A stretch of DNA of 64,000 nt from Albula goreensis (taxonomy: Eukaryota > Chordata > Actinopteri > Albuliformes > Albulidae): NCBI GenBank assembly GCA_022829145.1, contig CM040756.1, positions 6,821,023-6,885,022 of the forward strand, written 5' to 3'. Each line of letters opens with the position of its first letter. Positions within the stretch are counted from its first letter, which is position 1. The position numbers were made by a program, and so were the translations under genes. The notes below the pieces were generated by a model. The model saw only the letters and a program-made list of their open reading frames with translations. It ran no database searches and was not told where the DNA came from. This document shows positions 11,919-23,790 of this stretch, one piece after another.

Positions 11919-12608
11919 CACTGGACCTGGATCTGCACTGATGTAGCGGGCATCAGCACGGCCCGTCTCTTCCTCCGTCTACCTCCAGCACTCTGTGATG
12001 TACTGCGCCCCCTTCCTCCTCCCCCTCCCCCTCCTCCACCACCAGCGCCGCCAAGCCAGCCTCTGCCGCTCCGCATCGCATCGCACGTCCCGGCCAGGGG
12101 AGAGACTCCAGACACCTAATCGATACGGAGTGACTGAGGACCGACGCTGAGACGCACACACACTCACACTCACACCCACACCCCTGCAAGCGCTGACTCG
12201 ACAGCTCTGCGCGGGGCCAAGCAACGCCAAAAAAAAAAAACCCAGAGAGAGAGAGACGGAGAGGAGAAAGCGTGTTCGTCTCATCATCACCACCGTCACT
12301 CAAACAGCTCTCGTTTCTCTCTCGTGCTTTTGTGCACTGTTTTTTTGCTGCAGAGGTCCTTTGGCCTTGAGAGCCACCAGTTGAGAGAAAGAGAGAGAGA
12401 AGGATACATATTTTTCCCCCTTTCCTCTGACAGCACTTCTTGGTTGTTTTCCTCTTTGTTAAGAGAAAAGAAGCTGCTTTTGTTTTTGTGTGTGTTTTGG
12501 GAGGGAGGACGGTGGTGGTGGTTTGTCCCTTTCTGGTTTTTGTGGTGGTCCTGGGTGTCCCCGTAGCCGTGCGAGTCAAAGCTGGGGGGAGATTCATGGG
12601 ATGCGACC
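11919..12608 (+). other. kbtbd2: 5' UTR part of kbtbd2 exon 2
   Basis: It follows a strong acceptor (pyrimidine tract and CAG at 11916-11918) and runs to the ATG at 12609. It is long (690 nt), C-rich early and G/T-rich late. It has minus-strand ORFs that look like shadows. Confidence 0.55.
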
Positions 12609-15600
12609 ATGTCGGACCTCAGTGAGCGCCGGCCGGTCAACACGGACTATGCTGTCTCCCTGCTGGAGCAGCTCAAGTTCTTCTACGAGCAGAAACTGCT
12701 GACGGACGTGGTGCTGCTGGTGGAGGACTCAGAGTTTCCCTGCCACAAAATGGTCCTGGCCACGTGCAGCTCCTACTTCAGGTGAGTGCCCCACGCTGTG
12801 GACTGCCCTGTTGTCCCACTGCATCCTCTGGCCCTGATGTCCTGACCAGGGACCGAAAATCAGTGCCAGCTCAGGGCCAAATCCTGGTAAATATGCCCCT
12901 TTTTGGCTGGTAAAAAATTGCTACATTTAATTAATACATTGACTTTTTCTCATGTTACTGTAGTTCTATTTATTGTCTCATTGGCTGATTGATGAAAAAG
13001 TTCATTTCAGGCCCTGGCATTGATGAGAGGAGGAGTTCAGGGGAATGGAGAGCAGTTAGGACTTGGGATTAATGCTGTCTGGAAATGGGAGTGTGTGTGT
13101 GCCTGTCTGTCTGTCTGTTGGGGAATATGCTTGCATGTTATGGCATATGTTACATCCCTAGGCGAAACTCTGGTCTGCACAATGTGCACCTTTTGTTCTC
13201 CAAAGGCAAAATCTGCAAACAAACAGCCAGTGGTACGTACTCCAAATTTCCAGGAAAGCCAACAGTATGTGCCATTTGGTTATTGGGCATGTTGGGACCT
13301 GCGGTGCGAGGGCTTAAAGGACATTGTTTGGTGCTTTTGAATTGAGAGGATTTGGGGGGGGTGTTTGAATAGCACTGGGTTAAACATGCTCAGCTCTCTG
13401 CCCATGGTGAGGTTTGGTCTGCTAGGTGTTGGTTTTGTCATTTGATAAAGGATCCTGGAGAGGCAGCTCAAGTACAAAGGTGGTATTTATCAGTGTGTAC
13501 GTCAGCATACAGCTGCTATTTTTTCCCACTGGTTTTCTAGGAATTGGTGTTTAAATGAATTGGGTTAATGGAATCAGCAGCTCTGTCCATTGACATTTAA
13601 TGAAGCCTGCTGAGTTGTTAGATGGTTTGCTAGCAAGTGCTGTAGAGGTGTTATGCAGCACAGGGAAGGTGAGTCAGTATGAGAAAAGCATCTCAGAGAA
13701 ACTCCAGCAGTTTGCAGAGACACAGTTCATAGTATAGTTGTTTAATTGTTATACACATTGAAATTCAAACCAAAATATAGTTTTTCAGTCTGTACCTGTG
13801 GTTTGAAAAGGTACATTTTTACAGTCCTCCATAGCCTTCCAAGCCCTCTGTGCTGTGGAAGAGCCGTGCGTATGCAGGTCTTCATTTCGATCAGGCCGTT
13901 TACCGCTGCCTTCATCATTGGCTGGGTTATTCGGGCAGCTGTCCGCATGTAGCTCTGTGTTAGAGTGGACAGTACTGTTCATGGTTAATATTACAATTTA
14001 CAGATGTCATTTCTCTGTGTATGCAATATATGCAAACCAGTAGGACAAGTTTGGCAAATAACTGAGATAATAGTCCAGGCAGGAGCTGAGGCTTTCACAG
14101 AAAAACACAAGCACACAGGAGCCTGTATGGTTCTGTGTTTGAGACTAATTTTCTACTCATGATTGGACAACAGAATGTTTAGATATATCTTTGATTTTGA
14201 CTTTATGTAGTCAAAAAGTAAACTTTTTTTTTTTTTTTTTTTTTTTGTCTCTTACATTTTGAATGCCGTTTGATTCAGCAGCTCTGAACTGGGCTCATGT
14301 ATTGCATTGTTTCATCTGTGAAAGTTCAAAAACAAAATGTGAGTTTTTAGCACACCGCATGACTGTAGCCAGAGCTATTGTGCCACTTCACTCTCCTCCC
14401 CATTTAAAGTAATGTAGTTTGAGGCCTGTGTGAGTAAGTCAAGTTAGCCTGCCCTTCTCTTGGTTATGCCAGAGTTCTGCACGTATGCCAGAATTACAGT
14501 TCCACAAAGAATTAAGTATTAGAATTTTGGAGACAGGCTCTTGTGACGTTTGCATTTTTGTGACTCCATAACAAGGTGTTAGCATAATCCATGAGGTAAT
14601 TCTTCAACAACAAGGTTGTAAATCAAACAAGTACAGTTGGTTGGTTTTATGTCTTAAGAAATCCTTAGATATTTGATTTTGGCTCACAGCGGCAGCCCGT
14701 ATGATCAGCTACTCATTGTTGCTGTTCTGCTCTGCGGTGACGGCTGTAGACAGATACCGGTTGTTGATCCCTGCTCCCCCCCTCCTCCGATTTCCCACGC
14801 ACTCGTTATCCCATGTGAACATGCCAGGCATTTCCCCGGTAGGCCCCGGAGAGGTGTCCTCTCTCGTCCTGCTGGCTCCCCTCTCCTTCCCTCCCGCTTG
14901 GGGGGGTGAGGGGGTTGGGGGGATAGGATATCCTCCTCATAACGAGGAGCCAGTTAGGAAACGAGTGAGCATGAGGAAACAGGCGATCACCCGCACAGTT
15001 GTGTACCGGAGGCCCGGGGTATGTGCTCACGTGCTTGTATTGAAACCTTAACCCAGGTAACTTTGAAAAAGAGGTTTTGAAGCACAACCTAATTTTCATA
15101 AACAGCACCAGAACAGGCTGGCGTTTGTGTCTCCTTTCATTCAGAGCAAGAGCAGTAATGTAAACAAACTCTGGAGCATGCGCATTTGGGGCAGAGATGG
15201 CGTGTGACTGAGAGTTGAAGGGGGGGGGCAGTGTTTGTTGTGTTGTTCAAATGCAGGCGAGCCCGTGCCGCGGACACGCACCGGTGTGTTGCAAAAGAGC
15301 AGGAAATAAGATCCCCTTCTCCACTGCATCACAGGGGCTGGGTGCTTTTGAGCCGGTGGGGGGTTGGGGGGGGCTTGCCTCTCTATACTTTCCAAAAATA
15401 GGGCCCCTAAATCCCCAATGCTGCAAATAAAACTTTCGACCGCTGATTTGTGTGAGCCTCCGCGATCACACCACCTCCCCTCTCCTCCCCTTCGAGCCAT
15501 TTGCCACCGACGTTTCATTTCCACGGCGACGCTGCTGCTGCCTGCTGCATCATTTCCTATGAGGGGGCGGCACATCCCTCCTGGCGGCCTTGCAGGTTTT

Positions 15601-18600
15601 AGATAACGTTCTCCAGAGGGCTGTTCCTGACAGCCTTCAGATCGTAGCACATGCTGGCGGTTTTGTGTCGCTCACGCCCAGGCTGACGTTCGTATCCGGG
15701 GAGACCAGAGCCCCCCGAATTATGCACTGCACATGATGGGTCACATGCCCCCCGCGCTCAATTTTTAGCACTGACCTCAAAGGGGAACGGAGAGCCATCG
15801 CTCACCGGGAGCCTGGTGTCAGGAATTCACACGTTACATCACTCTGTTTTACCGAGGAGCACGCTTTGGTAACCAGCGGCTACAGCCTTTCATCAGGGTA
15901 GCATCATCCCCCTCCCTCCACCAACCGCCTCACTGTGGTAACCTGTCCCTACCCAGCACTGCAGCCCTGCTATGGAAAGTTTAATACTGGGCATTACACT
16001 CATCAGAAAATGATTATGTTTATTATTTGTGAATGTATATATTAATGTATCACTTGCCACACATATAGCTTTTTTTGGGGGGGGATTGGGAGAAAAATTC
16101 TTTGAAAACTTAGGTTGACTTTGAGTTTGAAAGCTAAATTAAGAACCCAAATAAGTGGATTAGGCCTTAACTCAGACACGACTCAGCAGAGATGGGCGGT
16201 TAGAGTCCCTCCCCTGGTCCCGTGGGTGGAGGTATGCAGTTCCCATCCTGTGAGGGTGGACTCATGACTCATGACTCGTTTGAATGGAATCCGTCCCTCA
16301 ACCATCTTGCTCTTTCAGGGTTTTTACTGTACCTCTTCACAATGTGACATTTTGTTTTTGTTTCTTTCTAAAGACGGTTGTGTTCAGTGTCCTGTGTTGG
16401 GAAGTCATATGAAAGTGGCCTCCCCTGTGTTGTTCTTACAGACTGGCACATAATGTCCTCATGGCTTCAAAACCCAGAACTGGGATTATAATAGAATTAA
16501 TAAATATAAGAAATGTATTGTGTAAATATCTGTTTAAAACTGCTAATGACCACTGTGATGCAAAAAATAGATCCATTTTCAATTTCATATTACATTGAAA
16601 TGGTTAATTTCACATTGTAGCACAGCTCCCGTCTAACATTCTTTGTGGAGAATGCTGGGGATGTGAAAATGAGGTTTTATGACACCACAAATGGACAGAG
16701 AGCTCTCATATGTTGCCAGTACCTGACTGAGCTTTTCTGTGCAGAGAACAACTTGTTGATTGGTTCCAAGACATCAGTGATTGACAGCTCTTTGTTGCTC
16801 TGCCCCTTAACACGGGCTTCATGAAACCAATTGAAATAAACCTATTGAAATACTTTACAAATATTTTCTGTTTTTGGCCCATCCTTTGGGGGGGTTCCCT
16901 CTGGCTTTCATTTGAGCCTCAGCTGTGACTCCTTTAGAATATAGTCTGCTGCTGACATTTTTATGCCCCTGTCCACACCTGGTAGCACCGTGTGACTTTT
17001 GTGGTCTGACCCTGATGGTCACGTTTCTGACTGATGCAGTAGCACTGGATCAGGCCGTGGTCGGATCCCGCTGACCTCCCGTGGACGTGTACATTTATGC
17101 GCGCTGCATTAGCGTTCTGCGGTGTAGGTGCAGTCAGATGACGGAAACAACATGCGGCTCAGGGACAAATGGAGATTATTTTGTTTATAGATGCATCGTG
17201 TTTTCAGAGATTGAGATTATCTTTGCAGTAAGCTCAGAAAAAAGGAAAGCCGGACATGAATGTGAACAAAGGAAACCGATCTGAACACATTTAATACCTT
17301 GTGTAGACACTAGACACACTGTACCATGACCGGATTATGATCCACTTATCATGATCAGATGACACAAGCTGCATATTTACGGCCAGTCCAAACAAGGTGT
17401 TTGTCATTACCTGCGGTGCGCTTTGGAGGAGACCTCAGACAGACAGTGTTGTAGTTGATGGGACAGAATAGTCACTGGAATTGTGATATTAAATTCTAGC
17501 CAGGTGGGACTGTAGTGCTAGCCTTTGTATGTCATCCAGGCGAAATAAGTGCTTTTCCTCGTTGTTTTTCATAAACCAAAGCATGAATGGGAATTGTATG
17601 AAATCATAAATCTGGTTATAATCTTTGCTTTTGTAGATGTTGGTGATATTTATTTCGTTTCGTGACTGGTGTGTGATTTGGGTGGTTCGCCGTTTCATGT
17701 GGGAGACACCTCCAAGTGTCCGTTTTGTCATATTGAGAGCTTTTAATGCAAGTAATTTGCATAAACCTGTGGTTATGGGTCCTGGTCCTGGAAAGACACT
17801 GGGTATGCATGTTTTTGTTTCCTTTTTCCTGAACCAGGTCAGACCCATGAAACCAGATGAGGTGAGGTGGTCAATGTAAAGCAAAGCAACAACAAGCAGC
17901 TAGAGAACCACTGAATCACACAAATTACGCACTGTGAAAACCCGACAGGCCAAAGCGGTCAATGCTTAGGAACATCAGAGCAAATAATGATGACAGTTGG
18001 CCATTCATCCCAACTTAACTCACCTTTTCACTGCAATTAGCAGAGTATCCAGTTCTGTTTCAAGCCTGGACTTGGACCCTCTAAGGGACCCTCTACTGTG
18101 CTTCCCATGTATGATCTGGCTAGCTGTTCCATGCACTGACGACTGTGTGAAATAATTGCTACTGGTGTAATGGTTTGAATTGGTCGAGGTGTTGAGGGTG
18201 TGTGTCTCCTCTCCCTTTCTCTCCACTGCAGGGCCATGTTCATGAGTGGCCTGAGCGAAAGCAAGCAGACCCACGTCCACCTACGCAACGTGGACCCCGC
18301 CACCCTGCAGATCATTATCACCTACGCCTACACGGGCCACCTGGCCATCAGCGACAGCACTGTGGAGCCCCTGTATGAGACTGCCTGCTTCCTTCAGGTA
18401 AGCTCGCCACCAGGGGGTGCACCATCCAGCTGCAGGAATGGACCTCACAGTGGCTTTCATTTCAGCTAATTACCTAGACTCAGATTTCTGATGGAGAATT
18501 ATGAAAACAGGCATACAGTGATGGGGGGTGTAAGTAAATTATATGCACAGTTGCCTAGTAATTGAATTGTTTCCTAGCAATGGTGATTAGCAGTGGACAT

Positions 18601-21600
18601 GCACACCAAACCTTACCAAGGCGCAGCTAGCCTCCGCTGTTTAGCAGCCAGGCTGAAAGTAGCAGGTGTGGATATGGCTTTACTTTGCAACATTCAGTAG
18701 TTCATGTTGCACAGACAGTCCATTCTCCATATAATGTCTGGTAGGCCACCCAGCACTTTGACATACTGAATATCATTTTTCTCTCTCTGCTCATTCACTT
18801 GTCCTTATTTAATCTCTTGTGTGGCATAAACTCCTCACAATGTCCTCAGGAGAATTTGTGGATGAAGCAGAAAAAAAAAAAAAAAACAAAATAATCAAGA
18901 CAGCCACCACCGGCTCTGTGCTGCCAGTGAAAAATGGGTTTCTGATACAGTAGGAATCTCAGGCCATGAATCAACCAGGAGGTGTTATTGATGATCTGAA
19001 AATGAAATGTTCAGCAATCAATAAGGGCTGTGTCTGGGAGAGAACAGGCGAAGTGGAAGTCTTTTCAACAGCAGGATGATCAAATCTAGCTCTAGAGCAG
19101 GGCTGAATGAGCGTGCGGCGACCAGCGTACCGCTTCGGCTGACCGCAGCACGGAAGAATGGCATATAGATCTTGCAGCTCGTGTTGATAACCGCTGCTAA
19201 CCCTCGCCCAAACTGCACTCTTTTTGTCTCACTTACATTTATTTTGTAAATCACTCTGAGCAAGAGTGTCTGTTAAATAGATGCAGTGTGGTGTTTATAG
19301 ATTGTAGTAGTGTTCAGCAACAAGTCTTTTTCCTTTTTGTATTTTACCAATGCTCACAGTTCTCTCCAACATATATTTCCCACCTGCTTGCTGCCAGCTT
19401 TGCTTATATGGATTTTTTTTCCATTCTGTCATTCCTGCTCCTTTTATATCATATTAACCTTCAATAATAGGTTGTCCTCTCATTGATTTAACTCACAAAG
19501 TTTTAGCCAACCAAAGCCAGGGAGATGTTACATGGATGGGATGGGACTTGGTGGGATTATGTTATCTGTTATCTTTATAAAGAGAAAAAGAGTACAACGA
19601 TGGAACGTTCATATGGTAATAATCCAGACCTGCGTTGTGTTAAAATCTGCTTCAGCTAAAAATTATCCAGCAAGGTTAATTTCATGACATCAGTGGGAAT
19701 GAAAACCTGTCACAGCTGACACTGAATAAATCCCAAGTTCCCCGTAAAACCCCCTTTCTTTCTTCCTTAAGTCTTCATAAAATGGAGTTGTTTATTTCAT
19801 TTGTACCTATGTAAAGCTTTTGTAAGTCACTTTGAACAAGACTGTCTGCTAAAGAGATGCAATGTGATGATTATAGATTGCATAGTAATTTTTTAGTCTT
19901 ACAGTGCTCACAGTTGTCTCTAACAGGCTTCCAGCAACTGCTTGATACCATCTTAGCATGTACAGAATGCTTTCCCCCCTCCATCATTACCTGGCCCTTC
20001 TTTATCATATTAAACAGGGAAATCCTCTCTTTGATTTATCAAATACATAAAGATGTATCTTATAGAGACAGAGCTGTTGTAAAGGGCTTGGTGGGATTAT
20101 GGTTGTCTTAATATCTTTATTATTGATTTGTTTTGAACCAGTGTCATATTTCACCTGCACATGTATCCTTTGAAACAAGCATTGAGCTTAAGGAAAATGT
20201 TTGGTTTATGCTATGTTTTATACAGCAGACAGTATCCTGTTAATGCCACCTGACTTTTTGTAGTGTTTTCTTTACTAGATAAACTATGTAAGTGTAACCA
20301 TAAGAAAACTATTTTTACCTCTGAATAATCACAATCTTGTGCACGTCATACAATTTTAAATGACTACTGAGAACCGGGAAATTCTTATATCCCTCACAAT
20401 AAATCGAGATCTAGGTAAACTTTTCTAGGCCTACTAAATGAAGTTGCAGTTTTCATTTGAGTGTTAATGTGATTTTTGTCCATTACCGCTAGGGTGAAAA
20501 CTTGTGCATTTTCCCTTTAATTTGTTGTATACCAGCAGGCCGGTTTTGGGGACCACAGTGCTGAAGTAATACTGATCGCTTGGGTCTTTCAGGTGGAGGA
20601 CGTTTTGCTGCAGTGCAGGGACTACCTGGTGAAGAAGATCAATGCGGACAACTGCGTGCGCATGCTGAGCATTGGGGATCTGTTCAGCTGCACCGAGCTG
20701 AAGCAGAGCGCCAAGCGCATGGTGGAGCACAAGTTCCCGGCCGTCTACCGGCAGGAGGCCTTCCTGCAGCTCTCCCATGAGCTGCTCCTGGACCTGCTGA
20801 GCAGCGACAACCTCAACGTGGAGAAGGAGGAGACTGTGCGCGAGGCGGCCATGCTGTGGCTGGAGTACAACATGGAGGCGCGGTCGCAGCACCTCTCGTC
20901 CGTGCTGAGCCAGATCCGCATCGACGCGCTGTCCGAGGTCACCCAGCGGGCCTGGTTCCAGGGCCTGCCGCCCAACGACAAGTCGGTGGTGGTACAGGGC
21001 CTCTACAAGTCCATGCCCAAGTTCTTCAAGCCGCGGTTGGGCATGACCAAGGAGGAGATGCTGATCTTCGTGGAGGCTGCCGCCGCTGAGCCTGCGGCCG
21101 ACGGTCCAGGCGGGGGTCCTCCCCATGCCGCCGTGTGTTACAGCCCCCAGGCAGAAAAGGTGTACAAGCTGAGCAACCCACCGGGAGATCTTCAGAAGGT
21201 GGGCACCCTGGTCACGCCGGACAACGACATTTTCATTGCCGGGGGCCAGATTCCACTCAAGACCTCAATCGCCAACCACGGGAAGGGTGGGGGAGGGGCC
21301 GGTGGGCGGCTCCAGGCGGTATTCCGTTCGTCGGACAGCTTCTTCTGGTTCGATGCACAGCAGAACGCCTGGGCGGCCAAGACCCCCATGCTGTGCGCCC
21401 GCATCCGGCCGTCGCTGGTGCACTGCGACGGCTTCATCTATGCCATCGGCGGTGACAGTGTGGGCGGGGAGCTCAACAAACGCACAGTGGAGCGCTATGA
21501 CCGGGAGCGGGACGAGTGGACCATGGTCAGTCCACTGCCCTGTGCCTGGAATTGGAGCACGGCCGTGGCAGCCCGCGACTGCGTCTATGTGATGACCCAC

Positions 21601-22164
21601 GACCTCACCTACTGCTACTTCCCCCGCGCGGACGCCTGGGTGGAGATGGCCATGCGCAAGACCAGCCGCTGCTTCGCCTCAGCCGCCGCCTTCGGCGACC
21701 TCATCTTCTACGTCGGCGGGCTCCACGTGGTCAGCAACTCGGGGGTCCGCCTGCCCACCAGCACCGTCGATGGCTCTTCGGTGACGGTCGAGGTCTACGA
21801 TGTGGCCAAGAACGAGTGGCGCCTGGGCGCCAACATCCCTGCCAAGCGCTACTCGGACCCGTGCGTTCGGGCCGTGCCCCTGCTGGGCCAGCTCTGCGTG
21901 TTCATGCGCGAGACGCACATGAACGAGCGCGCCAAATACGCCATATACCAGTATGACCTGGAGCTAGACCGCTGGTATCTGCGGCAGCCGGTCTCTGAGC
22001 GTGTGCTCTGGGACCTGGGCAAGGACTTCCGGTGCGCTGTGGGCAAGCTGTACCCCTCCTGCCTGGAGGAGTCCCCCTGGAAGCCCCCAACCTACCTCTT
22101 CTCCCCTGACGGGGCCGAGGAGTTTGAGGTGGACGGGGAGATGGTGTCCCTCCCGCACGTATAG
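12609..22164 (+). CDS. kbtbd2: Kelch repeat and BTB domain-containing protein 2
   Basis: Three coding exons: 12609-12781, 18232-18397 and 20593-22164 (TAG), with GT-AG junctions in phase, giving 636 aa. KBTBD2 is the substrate adaptor of a CUL3 ubiquitin ligase; in mammals it targets the PI3K regulatory subunit p85-alpha and so tunes insulin signalling. The BTB domain lies at about residues 20-130 ([20 protein letters not shown] near its start), followed by a BACK/3-box region to about 240 and Kelch repeats from about 300 to 600 (for example [20 protein letters not shown]). Identity to human KBTBD2 (623 aa) is high throughout. The extra length lies mostly in an Ala/Gly/Pro-rich linker near residues 275-290 and a Gly-rich loop near 343-352. 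The last exon is much richer in GC than its surroundings. The start fits because ATG at 12609 opens a family-like N-terminus. Confidence 0.96.
12782..18231 (+). other. kbtbd2 intron 2
   Basis: A 5.4-kb intron. It holds a 23-base T tract near 14224-14246 and a CpG- and GC-rich segment from about 14690 to 15960 with an NRF1-like word near 15178-15186. No exon, RNA gene or transposon could be identified. Confidence 0.55.
19225..19590 (+). repeat. Diverged direct repeat, copy 1 (with SINE-tail-like start)
   Basis: It starts with a fish SINE-tail-like motif (gagcaagagtgtctgttaaa) and shares ordered blocks with 19805-20125: atgcagtgtg/atgcaatgtg, tgctcacagttctctc/tgctcacagttgtctc and cttggtgggattat. 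The offset is 576 bp at the start and 540 bp at the end. It may be a tandem duplication or two insertions of one family. Confidence 0.6.
19805..20125 (+). repeat. Diverged direct repeat, copy 2
   Basis: This is the partner of 19225-19590, sharing the same ordered blocks. It begins with 'taagtcactttgaacaagac', which resembles the common fish SINE tail. Confidence 0.6.
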
Positions 22165-23790
22165 CTCTTTGGACACCTCACCTTATCCCTCCCCCCCCCC
22201 CCCCCTCCATCCCTCCTCTCTCCCCCTCCTACCTGCTGCTCCTGCCCAAAACTGAACTCCTGAACACCTAGGGATCTATGGTGTTGAGGTGGGGGGGGGA
22301 TGGGGGAACCAGGGTGTCCCAGTCCGTCTGCATTTTCCGGAAGGATCCGGAGATGAAACGAACGTAGCATGGATTTGCTCTCCAGTTATGCGCGGAGGAG
22401 CCTCTGTAAGAGAAGCGTACCTTACCCCCCCCATCCCCCTGGTCGGTGACCTCTGTCTCTCTCACCACTTTTCCTCACAATTACAGTATGTTGCCTCAGA
22501 CTCATGTAGTAAAATATACATTAAAAATTACCTTTAAAATATTAGTATTCTAAAAAAAAAAAAAGTTTAAAAAAGGAAAAAAAACATTTTGTTTTTTTTT
22601 TTTTGGTCAGTCGCTACTTCTGTTAAGTATTATTATTACAGGTCTGTTTTACTGTTTCTTACAATGTGATAATCGAGAAAAGTCAGCTGTTATTTTTTTT
22701 TGTGACGACGAGGTTGTTGTTGATGATGATGATGATGATGATGCACTTAACGGAGAAGCTCCTCAGAATGACAATGTTAACTGTACCAACCCCCTTCCCC
22801 CCTCCCCCTCCTTGTACTCCTCTGTGTTTTCCACCACTGATTTAAAAAAAAAAAAAAAAAAAAAAGGGGGAGGAATCCCGCTCTCTCAGTGACCCTGCAG
22901 CCCTGTACAGGAACACACGGGAGGGGTGTGGGTGATAATTTGATAGGTGTGAGTTTGGGAAGAGGGAGGTATTTGTGGAGGTAACTGCAGGTCCAGTTGC
23001 TTCCTTTTTTCCCCCCTTCCCTTTCTATTTACCCCCGGTGGAACCTACACTTTTGTCTGGGTAATCCCTAGACACAGGTCTTCCAGCATATACAGGCATA
23101 TAGAGTTCACCCTCTCCCTGTCCTCTCTCTCTCTATCTTTCTCTTTCCCTCTCCGCTCTTTTCTGGCATTGCTGGAATTGATAGGATCTTGCTGGCTTTT
23201 TTTTTTTTTTTTTTTTTGGTGCGGGTCTCTTCAACACATGCATCCACTATATAACTACAGTGACTTTGGGCTCATGCATTATCTCCAAGCTGCTGAAATA
23301 CATATATAAATATATATTTTTTTTCCATGTTAAAAGAAAATGAAACAATGTAGTGGGGGGTGGGAGTGGGGTGGGATTGGGATTGTGGGAGGGGGAGAGA
23401 CAACAAAAAGAATAACCAGGTCTATTTTGTATTAGTTTTTTTATGATAATTTAATATCAGACATTACTGTAGTGTGATTGTGTATAGATATCCATTTCCT
23501 TTATCAGATTAATTTTTTTTTTTTTGTGAATGAACTATTGAGGAATCTGTGCTGTGTGGAATCACGAGAGACGTGCGTCACAGTACGTCTCTCCTTGGAT
23601 CCTCGCGGCAACCACTAGCAGTAGCGAAGCGGGTGGGGGAGAGGGGGATACGCCCCCTCGTTACCATAACATGAGCACAGGTGCTTCATGACAAACCTAA
23701 CTAGCATGTTTGGCTGCATCATGTTCCTTTTGGCACTGTATTTTGAATGACATTAATTTATTAAAAAAAACGAAACGGGGAAAAATTTGC
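22165..23790 (+). other. kbtbd2: 3' UTR of kbtbd2
   Basis: Low-complexity sequence after the TAG: C tracts, A tracts at about 22552-22585 and 22842-22865, and a (GAT)n run at 22721-22743. An ATTAAA at 23760-23765 could be the poly(A) signal. The end is inferred. Confidence 0.4.
22721..22743 (+). repeat. (TGA)n trinucleotide microsatellite
   Basis: About eight TGA units in the kbtbd2 3' UTR. Confidence 0.85.

Larger units (their letters stand above)
18398..20592 (+). other. kbtbd2 intron 3 with a diverged repeated segment
   Basis: A 2.2-kb intron. Two related, diverged copies of a segment of about 300 bp occur in direct orientation (see repeat entries at 19225 and 19805). No coding sequence is seen. 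Confidence 0.55.

Noticed and set aside
11953..12597. 214-aa minus-strand ORF over the kbtbd2 5' UTR
   Set aside because: Low-complexity composition from C/T- and G/T-rich UTR sequence; no recognisable domain.
20464..21126. 220-aa ORF on the minus strand across kbtbd2 exon 4
   Set aside because: It is antisense to a well-conserved coding exon and arises from its high GC content, which removes stop codons. It has no domain and no splice or promoter context.
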